Positions 35,391-45,921 of a stretch of DNA of 64,000 nucleotides are shown piece by piece. Both the position numbers and the translations under genes were made by a program. Every line of letters starts with the position of its first letter. Position 1 is the first letter of the stretch. Location: contig NC_072802.1 of the NCBI RefSeq assembly GCF_028583425.1, positions 15,819,926-15,883,925 of the forward strand, given 5' to 3'. The notes below the pieces were generated by a model. It searched no databases and was not told the DNA's origin. It saw only the letters and a program-made list of their open reading frames with translations. The stretch comes from Eublepharis macularius. Lineage: Eukaryota; Chordata; Lepidosauria; Squamata; Eublepharidae.

Positions 35391-36100
35391 TTAACAACAA
35401 CAACAACATTTTATTTATATACCACCTTTCAGGACAACTTAACACCCCATTCAGAGCAGTTTACAAAGTATGTCATTATTATCCCCACAACAGCAAACAA
35501 CCTGTGAGGTGGGTGGGGCTGAGAGAGCTCTGAGAGAGCTGTGACTGACCCAAGGTCACCCAGCTGGCTTCAAGTGGGGAATCAAACCCAGTTCTCCAGA
35601 TTAGGGTCCTGCCAGTCTTAACTACTACACCAAACTGGACAGATTAGTGCCTGCTCATAGTGGTGGACAAAATCAGTATTATTATCCTCACAATCCAGCT
35701 GGGGCTGAGAGGAGCGGCTTACTCAAGGCCAGTTTGCTGAGCTCATGGCGGTAGTGGGATTTGAACCAGCAGAGTGCTGCATCAGAGCTCAATTACGCTA
35801 CACCTGCTTTAACCAGAGATACTGTGGCATGAGCAGCATGAGTGTAACACCTTCTGTGTGAAAAGCAGACACTCTGTCTCTAAACTAGATTAATTTTAGC
35901 CATTCTCTAGGTTTTAAAAACAGTAACAAGATTATCAGCTTTTCAAATGCAGCCTGATTTTGTCAGGTCTCAGAAGCTAAGCAGAGTCGGCCTTGGTTAG
36001 TAATTGGATGGGAGACCTCCAAAGAAGATCAGGGTTGTAGAGGCAGGCAACGGCTTTTCAAATGCTTTGTTCCATGCAAATGCGTACAATGAAGCCACTG
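35391..36100. repeat. Composite SINE block, copy 2
   Basis: Same order of units as 23374-24137: a tRNA-type SINE (about 35400-35610), a second tRNA-type SINE (about 35630-35810), a remnant (about 35840-35895) and a 5S head (about 35930-36060). Shared flanks include 'tttcaaatgctttgttccat' after the 5S head. Divergence is moderate. Confidence 0.7.
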
Positions 36101-36272
36101 GCTTAACTTCTACAACAAACTGGCTCAAGTTGCAGCGAGTCATCAGAAAGTTATGGAATGTAGCACTTGAGGCAGAAGAATTCTAGAGGGCTCTTTACAT
36201 GTGTACCAAACTTGGAGTTTTATTGAGGAAAAGCCTAACTCAACTTGTATTTAATGAGTGACCCAATGTGTG

Positions 36273-36690
36273 TGTTATATGTGCCGTAAAGTTGCCTTTG
36301 GCCTAGAGAGACCCCATGAATGAAAGACCTCCAAAATGTCCTGTCATTAAAAGACTTGCTCAGAACTTGCAAACTGGAGGATGTGGCTTCTTTTATTGAG
36401 TCAAGCTATCTCATTTTAGGTCTTCCTCTTTTCCTACTACCTTCCGCTTTTCCTAGCGTTGTTGACTTTTCCAGAGAATCTTGCCTTCTCCTGATGTGAC
36501 CAAAGTACAACAGTTTTGTCATTTTAGCTTCTAGGGAGGATTCAGGCTTGATTTGATCTAGCACCCACTTACTTATCTTTTTGGCCATCTGCAAAACTCC
36601 CCTCCAGCACCGCATTTCAAATGAATCATTTTTCTTCCTGTCAGCTTTCTATATTGTCCAACTTTCACATCCAGAGTGCTTACTTTTAAA
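36273..36690 (-). mobile_element. BovB/RTE LINE 3' fragment, copy 2
   Basis: Minus-strand frame with 'FGHIRRRQDSLEKSTTLGK' and 'RKRGRPKMR', the same BovB C-terminal region as at 2165-3017. It is shorter at the 5' side and broken by stops. The tail at 36273-36330 is diverged. Confidence 0.75.
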
Positions 36691-37690
36691 GCAGGGTGAG
36701 GGTCAAGTCGGCTCCTGCGCATGCACAGAGGCAGGAAGAGTGCCTTCATTCACTCCTTTGTACAACATGCACTTTAAACAGCAGAGAAGTGCCACGGGAG
36801 AAGGGCTATTTGTGTTAGTGGTAGTTCCGTACGTCTGCCCAGGTTTTGCCCATAGTCTCTTGTCATGCCGGGGCAGATACATGGAACTAGCTGTAATATG
36901 AACAGTCCCTTTCCCATGGTCCATCTCTGTTAGCTGAAGTGCCCAGAGTGCAAAGGAGGGAATAAAGAGAGAATGTATGAGAGCTGATTTGCATCCCCTC
37001 AACTGTGTTAAAGGTAAGCTTTGGATCACTTATTAGGGTTAGTTGAGTTGGCGAGGTTTCTCCCAATGAAACTCAAGTTTGGCACACGTATAAAGAGTCC
37101 CTAGGACAGGTATGAAATGGAATTGATGCCATTTGTTCAGCTCTAGCTATGTTCCTTGCAAGCCCAGACACCTTGCCTGTCTTCTGATAGCTTACCTTTC
37201 CAACCGAACTGTTTCATTGAAAAGGCGATGAAGTGTGCCTTTCATTTCTGAAGTTTCCTCAATTCGTAGCTGTCAGTTTTAAGCTCCATACAAGAGGTTG
37301 GCCTGCTTCCAAGGTAACTGAGAAAAGCTAACCTTTGATAAAGGTCAGTTTCAGATCAGTCAGGATAAGAATTTAAAGAACAAAAAAAGCCACACTTGGT
37401 TGCCTAGCAACCTCTTTCAGGACCAGGTTACGGCTGAGGAGGGAGGGAGAGGAAGATGGCCTCCCTCATGGTTTCATTTCTAGAGTGTCTTAAGAATCCC
37501 ATCTTGAAGGGTATGTAGGCATTCGGCTCTTGTTACCGATTCCCAGGTCGCTTTTAGTATTTTTGCTAAATGTTAAGCTTTTATCAGGTTTTTTTTTTGT
37601 TAATAAGTACCAATTCTAACAATACAATGAAGCAGAACTGCAGAGTATCACAGAGTTTGGAGGAAATGAAATAGGGAATTATTAATGACA
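36691..37690. other. Unassigned non-coding DNA
   Basis: No gene or clear repeat. 36703-36901 contains frames on both strands without recognisable domains. Confidence 0.45.
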
Positions 37691-38121
37691 GACCAGGCTT
37701 GAACAGCCATGCGAAGCTGCCTTATACTGAGTCCCCCTACTACCTTCTGCTTTGCATGGTCTCAGGCAAAAGGGACAAATGCTGACCCGATGAGTTTTAC
37801 TTTAATGTGACTAATGCCTGACAACCTTTGGGTCTGATAGTTCTCACTGTGTAAAGAACATACAGACTTGTTAGCAACTTTTCTTTCATTCCTTGATGTC
37901 TTCCCAAATACTTTCTGCCTGAATTTTTTTTAAAAATGGGAGATATATGGGATTGTCCTTCACCTGGATGGCCCATTCTAGCCTGATCTTGTCAGATCTG
38001 GGAAGCTAAGCAGGGTCAGCCCTGATTAGTAATTGGATGGGAGGCCACCAAGGGCATCCAGAGCTGCTACGCAGAGGCCAGCAGTGTCACACCAACCCTA
38101 TTCATCTCTTGCCTTAAAAAC

Positions 38122-39431
38122 TGTAGGATGGCTATTAATGCAGCCAAAGTTAATGCTGCAGCAATATCTTGCTTTTATTTTTCTGATCGAGGTAACCAAT
38201 ATGTGCCTGCTGCTCTTAAAGCCTTCAACGCTAAAATTGGAGCTCAGTTATTGTACGGGGCCCCACTCTGGATTGATGCTAGTGACAATCCAGTTGAACG
38301 TGTTCAATCTTAACTTTAACTTTAATTGAATTTTTATACCGCCCATCTCCCGAAGGACTCAGGGCGGTGTACAGCAAAAATAAAACATACAAATATAAAA
38401 CAATAAGAATATAAAATATAAACATATTAAATAATTTAACTCAGAACAGGACAACTCAATTAAAACACATTTAGGCCAGCCCCGCTTGTTGGAATAATAA
38501 CGTCTTAAGGGCACGGCGAAAGGTGTGTAGGTCAGGGACCATACGTATCTCCGGGGGCAATTCTAACTTTCTGAGTAAGATCATGGGGGTTCCTATGTGT
38601 GTTCCATATGCTGCCTTATGCTTAAAGTGCGGTCAGAATCTGTTGGCCACCAAGGCATGGCTTCACACTATCAAATATTGGTTGAAACTCCATTTTAATT
38701 CTGATCTCCCCAGTTATATGTACCATTTATTATCTGAATTTGCCAACTCTAGTTGGTCAGCCTGTATTGAAGCTAAAATAAGTTCCTTGAACTTATCTAT
38801 AGAATCTTTATCCCTGCTATCTGAGTCTGAGGCCTTCTCAAAAATAAAATCCAGTCTTTTGGGATTAGAGTTACAAATTCTCTATAGTTCTGCTAATAGA
38901 ACTTGTTCTCCCCTAAACTTGGGGATTTTCCCTAATGTAAGTTTCCCAGCAGTATATCTTTACCAACTCCTGGCTCCCAATCTACATAGAACCTTTTCTC
39001 TGGCCAGATTTAATGTTCTTCCTTCAGCCATTTTATCTGGTAGATTTCATGGGATTCCTTCTTATAGCAGGTGTTGTCCTTGTTTGATGGACTGCGTTGA
39101 AACTGTCTCCCATGTTCTTCTCCAGTGCTCTTTTTATCTGGTGCCATGCCGGGATCTTCTACATCCTATATTACCCCAACTTTCAGAGTTTTCTGATGAT
39201 GTTAAGGTTCAGTTTTTGCTTGACAACCCAGATGGGGAAATAACTGAAATAGTAGCAAAGTTTCTCTACAGTGCCATGGCTATACGCCCTGACAAGTAAT
39301 ATTCTGTACTGATTTTGCTACACAGTTGCCCTGTTCCTATCTGTAATTCTAATCTCATTCTGTATGGACTCATTTCTGTATTTAATATCTTATATTTTAT
39401 ATATGCCAATAAAGGCTTGCTTGCTTGCTTG
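38122..39431 (+). mobile_element. R4/Dong-like LINE, 5'-truncated, ORF C-terminus
   Basis: The 11-bp duplication GCCTTAAAAAC (38111-38121, 39432-39442) flanks the insertion, and its 3' end is a short GCTT repeat. The frame runs from 'YVPAALKAFNAKIGAQLLYG' (about 38205) through the interruption at 38320-38560 to a long open part ending at 39299. That part holds a C-x3-C-x5-H-x4-C pattern in 'CLMDCVETVSHVLLQC' near 39090-39135, the zinc-knuckle type seen near the endonuclease of R2/R4 LINEs. Clade assignment is by recognition. Confidence 0.55.
38320..38560 (-). mobile_element. L2-clade LINE 3' fragment nested in the R4-like LINE
   Basis: The minus strand reads 'VPDLHTFRRALKTLLFQQAG', an L2 C-terminus, then a stop and a 3' UTR ending near 38320 ('ccgccctgagtccttcggga'). 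It breaks the R4 frame between 'VERVQS' and 'NFLSKIMGVP'. 'tcttaacttt' at left and 'ttctaacttt' at right look like the duplication. Confidence 0.65.
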
Positions 39432-39565
39432 GCCTTAAAAACCCTATGGGGTCATCATAAACTGGCTGTGACTTGACAGCACTTTACACACATACATGTG
39501 GGATTCAACTTGGGAACTTCTGCATACCAACCAGGTGCTCTACCACTGAGCCATAGCCCCTTCCC

Positions 39566-40765
39566 AAATTGTAATTTGTTCTTCACTATTACTGTGGTTA
39601 GACAGAAATTGCACTTCCCATTTTTGGAGACTGGTTCAGTTATTGCTTTTTGTTGGAAACAGAATAGAATCTAATCTCTTGGCAAGGCAGGCTACATTTT
39701 CAAATCGGGGCATGACTATGACTTGAGCTATTCTGTCTTTCCGTAATTGTGATAAGAAAGGCCCAGCTAACAAAATATTATTGAAATGCTAATTAACTGG
39801 TTCCGTCGTGAATATTTATAGAAGTGAAACAAATTGAATTACTCCTGAGATTTCTGTGACATCAACTGAGGTCGTTCTTGCAAATGGACATAAGAACAGT
39901 TATTACCGATCTATCTTTTTAAAAACAAGAATCTGCCAGTGAGCTTTTTGCATTCATAGAGCTGGCTCTAGAAATGTGGATGTGGAATCCAGTGCATGTG
40001 ATCTGGGGAGTGCATCCTCAGGATGTACAAATGTGTCATTTATCTGGCTTCCTTATTCATTTAATAAAATGTCGACACCTCCATTTCTTTCCCTGTTAGA
40101 TTACAATATGGTCAATATTTTGTTTCCTTTTTGAAATTCATATGCTTACAACATTCTATATGTATTCTATAAATCAGCTAATCATATTTTGGACATGTGT
40201 ATCCCTACAGTAAGAAATCGTACAACACACATTTTTAAAAAATGCCTATTTTCCTGATGGAAAATATTTGAAACAAGTGAACACCAAGTGGAGACATAAA
40301 AGCATTGATTGTGTCGTTTCTGCACTGGTGCAATACAGGAATGAAAACATGGTATTTAATATATCATATAACAAACAAAAAGAAATTCAGAAGTATCCCT
40401 AGTGCATGTTTTGCTGTTCTGCAAACTGACTCTATAATACTTGACTATTGTAGTGTTATAAAATGATACCACAGGAGATGGATGTGTGGAACAAACAACA
40501 CTTTTTTCATAATGTTCAGTATGCAACTCTAACACCAACAGATCTCAAAATGGCTGCTCCCCCAACATTCAGTTGTTTGCTGTTGTTCTTCAAAACAGCT
40601 TACCTCCATGCATTCAGTCACAAAATATGTGTCTTGCCTTCAACAGACGTGGTGCATTCCCCCTCCCCACAGCTTCTGGATAAAGGCATGAGAACTCAAA
40701 TGTGGGTCAAACCAGGTCTGATCTGCAAGGTAGTTAACAGCTCTCCCTGGTTTTTGTATTAACGT
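39566..40765. other. Unassigned AT-rich DNA
   Basis: No gene or repeat recognised over 1.2 kb. Confidence 0.45.
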
Positions 40766-40769
40766 TAGT

Positions 40770-40985
40770 TTTTTTAAAAACATACTTCATTTATACTCTG
40801 CTTTTCTCCTCAGTGGGGACCTAAAGTGGCTTACATAGTCTCCTCTCCACAATTTTATCTTCACAACAACCCTGTGAAGTAGGCTAAGCTGAGAGAGTGA
40901 GACTGGCCCAAGGTCATCCAAATGAGCTTCCATGTCAGAGTGGAGAATTGAACCTGGGCTTCCCACATCCAGATCTGGCACTCTT
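40770..40985 (-). repeat. tRNA-derived SINE
   Basis: Minus-strand copy. The tRNA-like head is near 40975 and the B-box is the complement of 'attgaacctgggc'. The tail at 40780 resembles LINE 3' ends. Confidence 0.6.
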
Positions 40986-41005
40986 GAAATATTGTGGGTT
41001 ATGAT

Positions 41006-41964
41006 TAGAGATGGGCATGAACAGCAATATGAACAAAAAAACTCCATGAACAGCCCAATCTGCAGTTTGTGAACAAGCTGTTCGTGAGGCCCCATTCTAA
41101 ATGAACAGGTGGTCGTTACAAACCTTGTCCATTGCTGTTCGTTGCTGTTCATCAAGCCAGACAGTCTGGCACCTGCAGTCAATTCCCTTGGCAACTTAGG
41201 CAGGGACTGCCTGAACTCTGTCTGAACTCCTGCTGTTGCCCTGGAACCCCCAATCTAAGCCCAATTTAGCTTGATAGGCAGGTCTTCCTTTCAAGTGTGG
41301 AGCTCCAAATTTGTTACAACAAGGGAGCAAAGAGCAGGGGGAGGGGGGCTCCCAGCTCTGACTTTGCGAACAGTGGAGAGGGAGAGAGGCAGTTGCTGTT
41401 GGCAATTTTGATAGAGAGAGCGCATTGGAGCTTGAATTTTCTTTGTGTGTGGTGGGATAGGGATCTACCCCTTCAAGTTCCAGAGCTGCTGCCAGGCTCT
41501 GTGCCAAGCTATTATTTATTACTGGTACCTTTCCTAGGGCCTGCTCAGGGCCGATTCCAGACGGCCCTCTGCAATCCAAAACGTTGCGTGTTGTCACACG
41601 TCATCGCGCGGAAAACGCGAAATATCGCGTTTTCTCGCGCGAGTTTTGCGCGAGGTCACGCAAAACTCACGCAAGAAAACGCGATATTTCGCGTTTTCCG
41701 CGCGATGACGTGCGACAACGCGCAACGTTTTGGATTGCAAAGGGCCGTCTGGAATCGGCCCAGGTCAGGTTTCTGGGAGTGGTGCAGTAGGGATCTTGAC
41801 TTAGATGATGGCTGGAGGAGAGTCTGCTGGGCCCCCACAAACAGCCAACCACAAACATGTTTGTGAATAGGGCCATGTTCACGGTTGTTCATGAGTCCCT
41901 GTTTGTGGATGGCAACGAACAACGAACATCATGTTCACTTTTGTTCTGTTCATGCCCTTCTCTA
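41006..41964. mobile_element. Non-autonomous hAT-like element, GAAC-array ends
   Basis: 959 bp. It starts TAGAGATGGGCATGAACAGC and ends GTTCATGCCCTTCTCTA. The exact 8-bp duplication GTTATGAT lies at 40998-41005 and 41965-41972. About seven or eight GAAC/GTTC words lie in each end, replacing the GATC words of the copies at 4744 and 33757. The interior (41170-41300) is homologous to those copies. It contains a later Harbinger-type MITE at 41549-41760. Confidence 0.8.
41549..41760. mobile_element. CpG-dense palindromic Harbinger-type MITE
   Basis: 212-bp near-perfect palindrome starting GGCCGATTCCAGACGGCCC, with a 3-bp duplication CAG (41546-41548, 41761-41763). The arms are full of CG ('tcgcgcggaaaacgcg'). 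Such CpG density is normally lost by deamination, so the copy looks young. No coding capacity. Confidence 0.8.
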
Positions 41965-41972
41965 GTTATGAT

Positions 41973-42244
41973 GACTTAATGGGCAGCCTCTGGTAACTTC
42001 CAGCCATTAAAGAACTCTGTCCCAGTCCCAAACTCAGCTCGCATTCTTAATCCTACCCTACATAAAAACTTGTGCAGAGAGTTGCTGAGGATCTTCCTCC
42101 TCCCTCCCTCCATCATATAACAATCAGAGTTCCCCTGATGATGCTCAGAACCAAGGGAGTTCCATGGCTTGGATAAACAGGTAGCTGCGGTGACCAGGGG
42201 CACCTTTCATCAGCTCTGGCTGGCGAGCCAGCTGCGGCCTTTCT
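41973..42244. other. Short unassigned interval
   Basis: Partly continues the tRNA-SINE head region interrupted by the hAT element ('gttatgatgacttaatgggc'). No gene. Confidence 0.4.
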
Positions 42245-42895
42245 TGGGCAAAAAAGAACTTCAGAACAACGTTTATTGCATGCAGCCAAAGGTCATCACA
42301 ACCAAGCAAATGAAACATGTAAGTAAAACATGAACAATAAACAATAAAACTATAATGTTAAAAAGACTTACAAATATATTAAAACACATTAGCACCTTCG
42401 TTATATACAGGTGAAGGAGTCAACTCGTGCAACCATTAAGCGCAGCTCGAGCCCTGATTTTCTTAGCTGCCAGGGCAAACTGTGCAACTCTGTAAGAGAC
42501 AGGTGGATCCAAATTGGAAAGAAGGAGGGTTCGTTCTTCAACCACAGGGGAAAAATCAATGTCTCTTAAGATTTCCCCAAGAAATTTATTTCTAGCCTCT
42601 GTAAACAAAAGGCAGAACAAAATATAGTGGGGAAGGTCTTCAGAGACTGAAGCTCCACAAATACAAAAACAGCCATCAATCAGTATTTGTGTATAATGAC
42701 TATCTAGAATGGTTAAGGGCATGTTTTGAAACCTCAGAGAAGTTAAAGCCATTCTAAGACTGGGAAAGGTGATTTTGGTCAAATAAGAGGCTCTGGCATG
42801 GTCCCTCTTAAACAACTTGAACCAGGGAGAAAATTTGGAGCAGAGAGTTGTACTTCTGTCCGAGAAAGATCTTGCTACTGTGGTGTATGCCATGG
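42245..42895 (-). mobile_element. R4/Dong-like LINE 3' fragment
   Basis: The 157-codon minus frame at 42420-42893 ends an R4-like ORF: 'RMALTSLRFQNMPLT', then a cysteine/histidine cluster 'CFCICGASVSEDLPHYILFC' and 'EARNKFLGEILRD'. It corresponds to the same C-terminal region as the element at 38.1-39.4 kb. The 3' UTR runs to about 42250. Confidence 0.55.
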
Positions 42896-43430
42896 TAACA
42901 TCGAGATTAGATTAGTGCAATGCAGTCTACATGAGGCTGCTCTTGAAGACTATCCCAAAGCTGCAATTGGTACAAAATGCAATGTTGCCTAGAGTGGATT
43001 GAAGGGACCATATCGTGCCAGCCTTGTTCCGTTTATACTGGCTTCCAATTTGCTTCCAGGCCCAATTCAAGGTGCTGGTATTGACCTTTTAGGCTGTATA
43101 ATGGCTTGGGTCCACCATACCTTAAAGACCACCTTCTCCCATATGAACTGACTGTCCATTCCAGCCATCTTTGGAGGCCTTGTTTCAGGTGTCCCCGCTG
43201 TCTGAGCTTAGATGGGTGCAACCCAAGAAAGGGCTTTCTTGATTGTGGCAATGAAACTTTGGAACTCCCTCACCAGGGAGATTCACCTGCCTCCCTCTGC
43301 CATTGTCCTCCAGCAGCAGCAGAAGACTTTTATATTTCATATTGCGAAAACTTATTTCCCCTCCTCCCTGGTTGTGTTTTTGTATGTCTGTATGTCTTTA
43401 CTGTATTGTCAAATATATATACACTAGCAA
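42896..43430 (+). mobile_element. L2-clade LINE fragment
   Basis: Translated pieces match the L2 ORF2 C-terminal half: 'VTSRLD' with 'CNAVYMRLLLKTIPKLQLVQ' (42897-42975) and 'LWNSLTREIHLPP' near 43255-43295. Frames are broken. Confidence 0.6.
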
Positions 43431-43534
43431 CAAAGCCCGTTGCATGAAAAAATGCAATGGGCTCTAGCTAACGGTTGGGAGGGATGCGCTGAGCCGGACC
43501 TCCCTGCTGCCTTCACAGCAATATTGTAATACTT

Positions 43535-43680
43535 TTCTATGGCATTATAGTGCAGCATCATTTGGACTACTGTGTCCAATTCTAGTTGATATATCTCAGA
43601 AAAGTGGTAGTAGTGCTGGAAAGGGTGCCAAAAATCATCCAAAATTATCAAGAGATTGGAGCACTTTTCCCAAGAGTGAA
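43535..43680 (+). mobile_element. CR1 LINE ORF2 fragment
   Basis: 'ggactactgtgtccaattct' and 'gatcaa/gattggagcac'-type sequence matches the conserved end of CR1 ORF2 (LEYCVQF-like, then KMI-GLEH-like). It is a short relic. Confidence 0.5.
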
Positions 43681-43689
43681 GGCTAAGGA

Positions 43690-43790
43690 GATTAGCAGTG
43701 CGCTCCTAAACACACCCTTTAAGTCCACTGAAGTCTATGGGCTTAGAAAGGTGTGACTCTCTTTAGGATGGTAGTATAGTTTTGCTAGGC
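43690..43790. mobile_element. Small palindromic MITE
   Basis: 'agtgcgctcctaaacacacc' at left pairs with 'gtgtgactctctttaggatg' at right around 'gtctatgggctt'. It resembles a widespread reptile palindromic element; the superfamily is unassigned. Confidence 0.5.
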
Positions 43791-44324
43791 TGAGTAGGCC
43801 CATTGCACCAATTGATCAGCTGCTCCATTCATATTCAGGTCCAATTCAAGTTCTTTACAGGTAAGAAGAAGTCCTTCATAGCCTGGGACTCAGACTTCTC
43901 CCAATGTATTTGCTGCAGCAGTTTCACTCATCTGAGCAAAGCCTTCTGCAACTGCGAGACCCTTTAGAGCACTGAGCCTTCATGCAGAAATAAAGGCTGC
44001 GGTGTGCAGGGGGGCTTACTCCTAAGTGCATTCCCACGTGCACACTCGAGGCCCCGGTGAACTTGGGAATCTAGCTGAGCCCTAAAGAGCAATAGCGGTG
44101 ACTGCACCACTTCTATCCAGGCACTTTGTGAACACATTTATCTCAGAACAAGAAGGGTGCGTACAGGCAAGAAGGGCACCTGATCTGCAAATGTAAACAG
44201 CCTCTGCTTGCTGGCCTGAGTGGACTTTCCTGCATGAGGCAGCGACCCCTTTTGCCCCTGACCAAGTAGGAGAGGCTTGCTGCCGCAAATTCTCTTCTCC
44301 ACCTGACTTGCTTGGCCTCAGATG
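43791..44324. other. Unassigned non-coding DNA
   Basis: No gene or repeat recognised. Confidence 0.4.
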
Positions 44325-44800
44325 CAGGTTGTCAGCCTCCAGGTGGTGATGGAGGTCTGGAATGACAACGGGTCTTCAGGCCACCCAGATCAGTTCCCCT
44401 GAAGGAAATGGCCGCTTAGGAGAGGGGACTCTACAGCATTATATCCAGCTGGGGTCCCTTCCCTCCCTCAAAGCGTCCTGAAGCTGACAACCCTACTTCC
44501 CAGCCTCCAGGTGGTGGCTGGAGATCTCCTGGAGTTACAACTGATCTCCAGCTGAGAGAGATCCCTTCCACTGGAGGAGAGGGCTGCTTAGGAAAGGGGA
44601 CTCTGCGGCATTATATCCCATCCCTCCCCAAACTCCACCTTCTCCAGGAATTTTCCAACCTGAACCTGCCAACCCTACTTCCTAACTTCTCCAGCTGACA
44701 GAGATCACTTCCACTGGAGGAGAGGGCTGCTATGGCCACCCTCTCCAGGCTCCACCTCCCATCCCCCCTGAATTTCCCCACCTGGAGCTGGCAACCCAAA
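44325..44800 (+). repeat. Three tandem copies of a 'cctccaggtggtggctggag' repeat
   Basis: Three successive, progressively shortened copies (about 44330-44490, 44493-44672 and 44673-44795) share 'cctccaggtggtg', 'ctccagctga.agagatc', 'cactggaggagagggctgct' and 'tgacaaccctac' or 'tggcaaccc' ends. A fourth copy lies at 49886-50095. Inverted 'gttgccaac'-like ends suggest a DNA transposon, but this is unproven. Confidence 0.6.
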
Positions 44801-44820
44801 AGCTTGCCTCCTGCCACCTT

Positions 44821-45500
44821 TCAAACCCCAGCCAGGCGGGTGTGGTGAGGGAGTGCAGCCTCACAGACCACCCGGCTGGGCTCTCCTTCACCACAACTTG
44901 GTTGTCTGGCCCCCTGGTATAGGAGGAGCCCCAGTGCTGAGAGGGTTAAAGGTGGAGCAGCCCCTGCCCACCTGGCGGTGTCCTTTGACAGGCCGGGCTC
45001 CGTGTGCTCCAAGGGGCTTTGTGGGGGGGGGGAGCCAGAGTCACTGCCACGAGAACCCCGGCGGCTGGGCGCACGTGCTGAGTGGGGCATGCAGTGCCTG
45101 GCTGCCTTCAGCAGCCAGGAGGCAGTGGAGTGAGCTGGGCGCCTGCTTGCCTGCCTATCTGCCTGGCTGGCTGTTGGGACACAGTGGCGCGGCTTCTCCC
45201 GTGCCCACCTTCAGGCCGCCTCACAGAGCTTCTTGTGAGCTCATGCGCCCGGCAGCTATCCATTTCAGCTCTGTGTGCGCTGGTTCGGCCGCGGAAGGTG
45301 GTTAGTGCTGCCGGGAGCAACTCCCCTTTATCCCCGCTAGGGGCGCACTAACATGCCTGTGCTCTGGGAAAAGAGGGGAGTCGTCAGAAACCTGCTTACT
45401 GAATTATGTAGTAAGATTTTAAATGTTTTTAATGGTTTTAATGCCTCGATGTTCACTGCCTTTGCTGGAAAAGTGGCATAATGTTTTAAATAAATAAATA
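44821..45500. other. GC-rich segment ending in a LINE-like tail
   Basis: 44821-45350 is GC-rich with open frames on both strands (up to 150 codons) but no domain. It ends near 45500 in 'taaataaataaataat', as L2 3' ends do, so part may be an unusual LINE 3' region. Confidence 0.3.
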
Positions 45501-45727
45501 ATACCTGGCTTGAGTAAACTTCCTTTTATCATAAGATTCATGAGGGTGCTCACCAAGTATGCATATCTTTACAAGAGCAAACCACACCATTAGTACTTCC
45601 TCTAGTTACAATCTAAACCGTTATTCTGCAGTCTTCTTTAGTTAAAAAAAAACCTGCAGAAACCTGTGAAGCCAACGAGAAAAGGCCCTCTTCCAAACCA
45701 ACCTGAAGAGAGTCTCCAACATTCCTA

Positions 45728-45910
45728 AAAACAAAACAGACATCCAGTGGCACTTTAAAGACGGTCATGATTTATTCCAGCATAACCTTTCATTAATCAC
45801 AGATTGTCAGAACCAATGATGTGAATTCTGATTCATGAAATGTGATGCTAGAATAAATTTGGTTACTTTTTTGAAGTGCCACTGGGTGCCCTATTTCATA
45901 TTGCTGCTAC
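45728..45910. repeat. Hammerhead-type inverted repeat (family 2), decayed
   Basis: 'ccagtggcactttaaagacg' at left pairs with 'ttttttgaagtgccactggg' at right; the core is decayed. Confidence 0.5.
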
Positions 45911-45921
45911 TCATGGCTCCC

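Larger units (their letters stand above)
37955..39498 (+). repeat. 5S rRNA-derived SINE, itself interrupted
   Basis: The head 'agatctgggaagctaagcag' and 'gattagtaattggatggga' matches 5S rRNA. The body runs to 38121 and resumes at 39432 with the BovB-like tail ('ggctgtgacttgacagcact'). The gap is filled by the R4-like LINE. The full SINE would be about 235 bp. Confidence 0.8.
37694..39565 (-). repeat. tRNA SINE split by a nested insertion
   Basis: The SINE's 3' part lies at 37694-37954 ('catgcgaagctgccttatac'), and its tRNA-like head lies at 39499-39565 ('ggtgctctaccactgagcc'). The halves are separated by a 5S-derived SINE flanked by the duplication TGGGATT (37948-37954, 39499-39505). Confidence 0.6.

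Noticed and set aside
37955-38121. 5S rRNA gene
   Set aside because: Only a mutated 5S-like head followed by SINE body and LINE-like tail. The same structure occurs several times, so it is a SINE.
2156-39498. Recent horizontal transfer of BovB into this genome
   Set aside because: BovB is known to transfer, but these two fragments are decayed and the linked 5S SINEs show long residence; the window gives no evidence of a recent event.
44821-45351. GC-rich frames resembling a CpG-island first exon
   Set aside because: No start context, domain or donor stands out, and the segment ends in a LINE-like tail.
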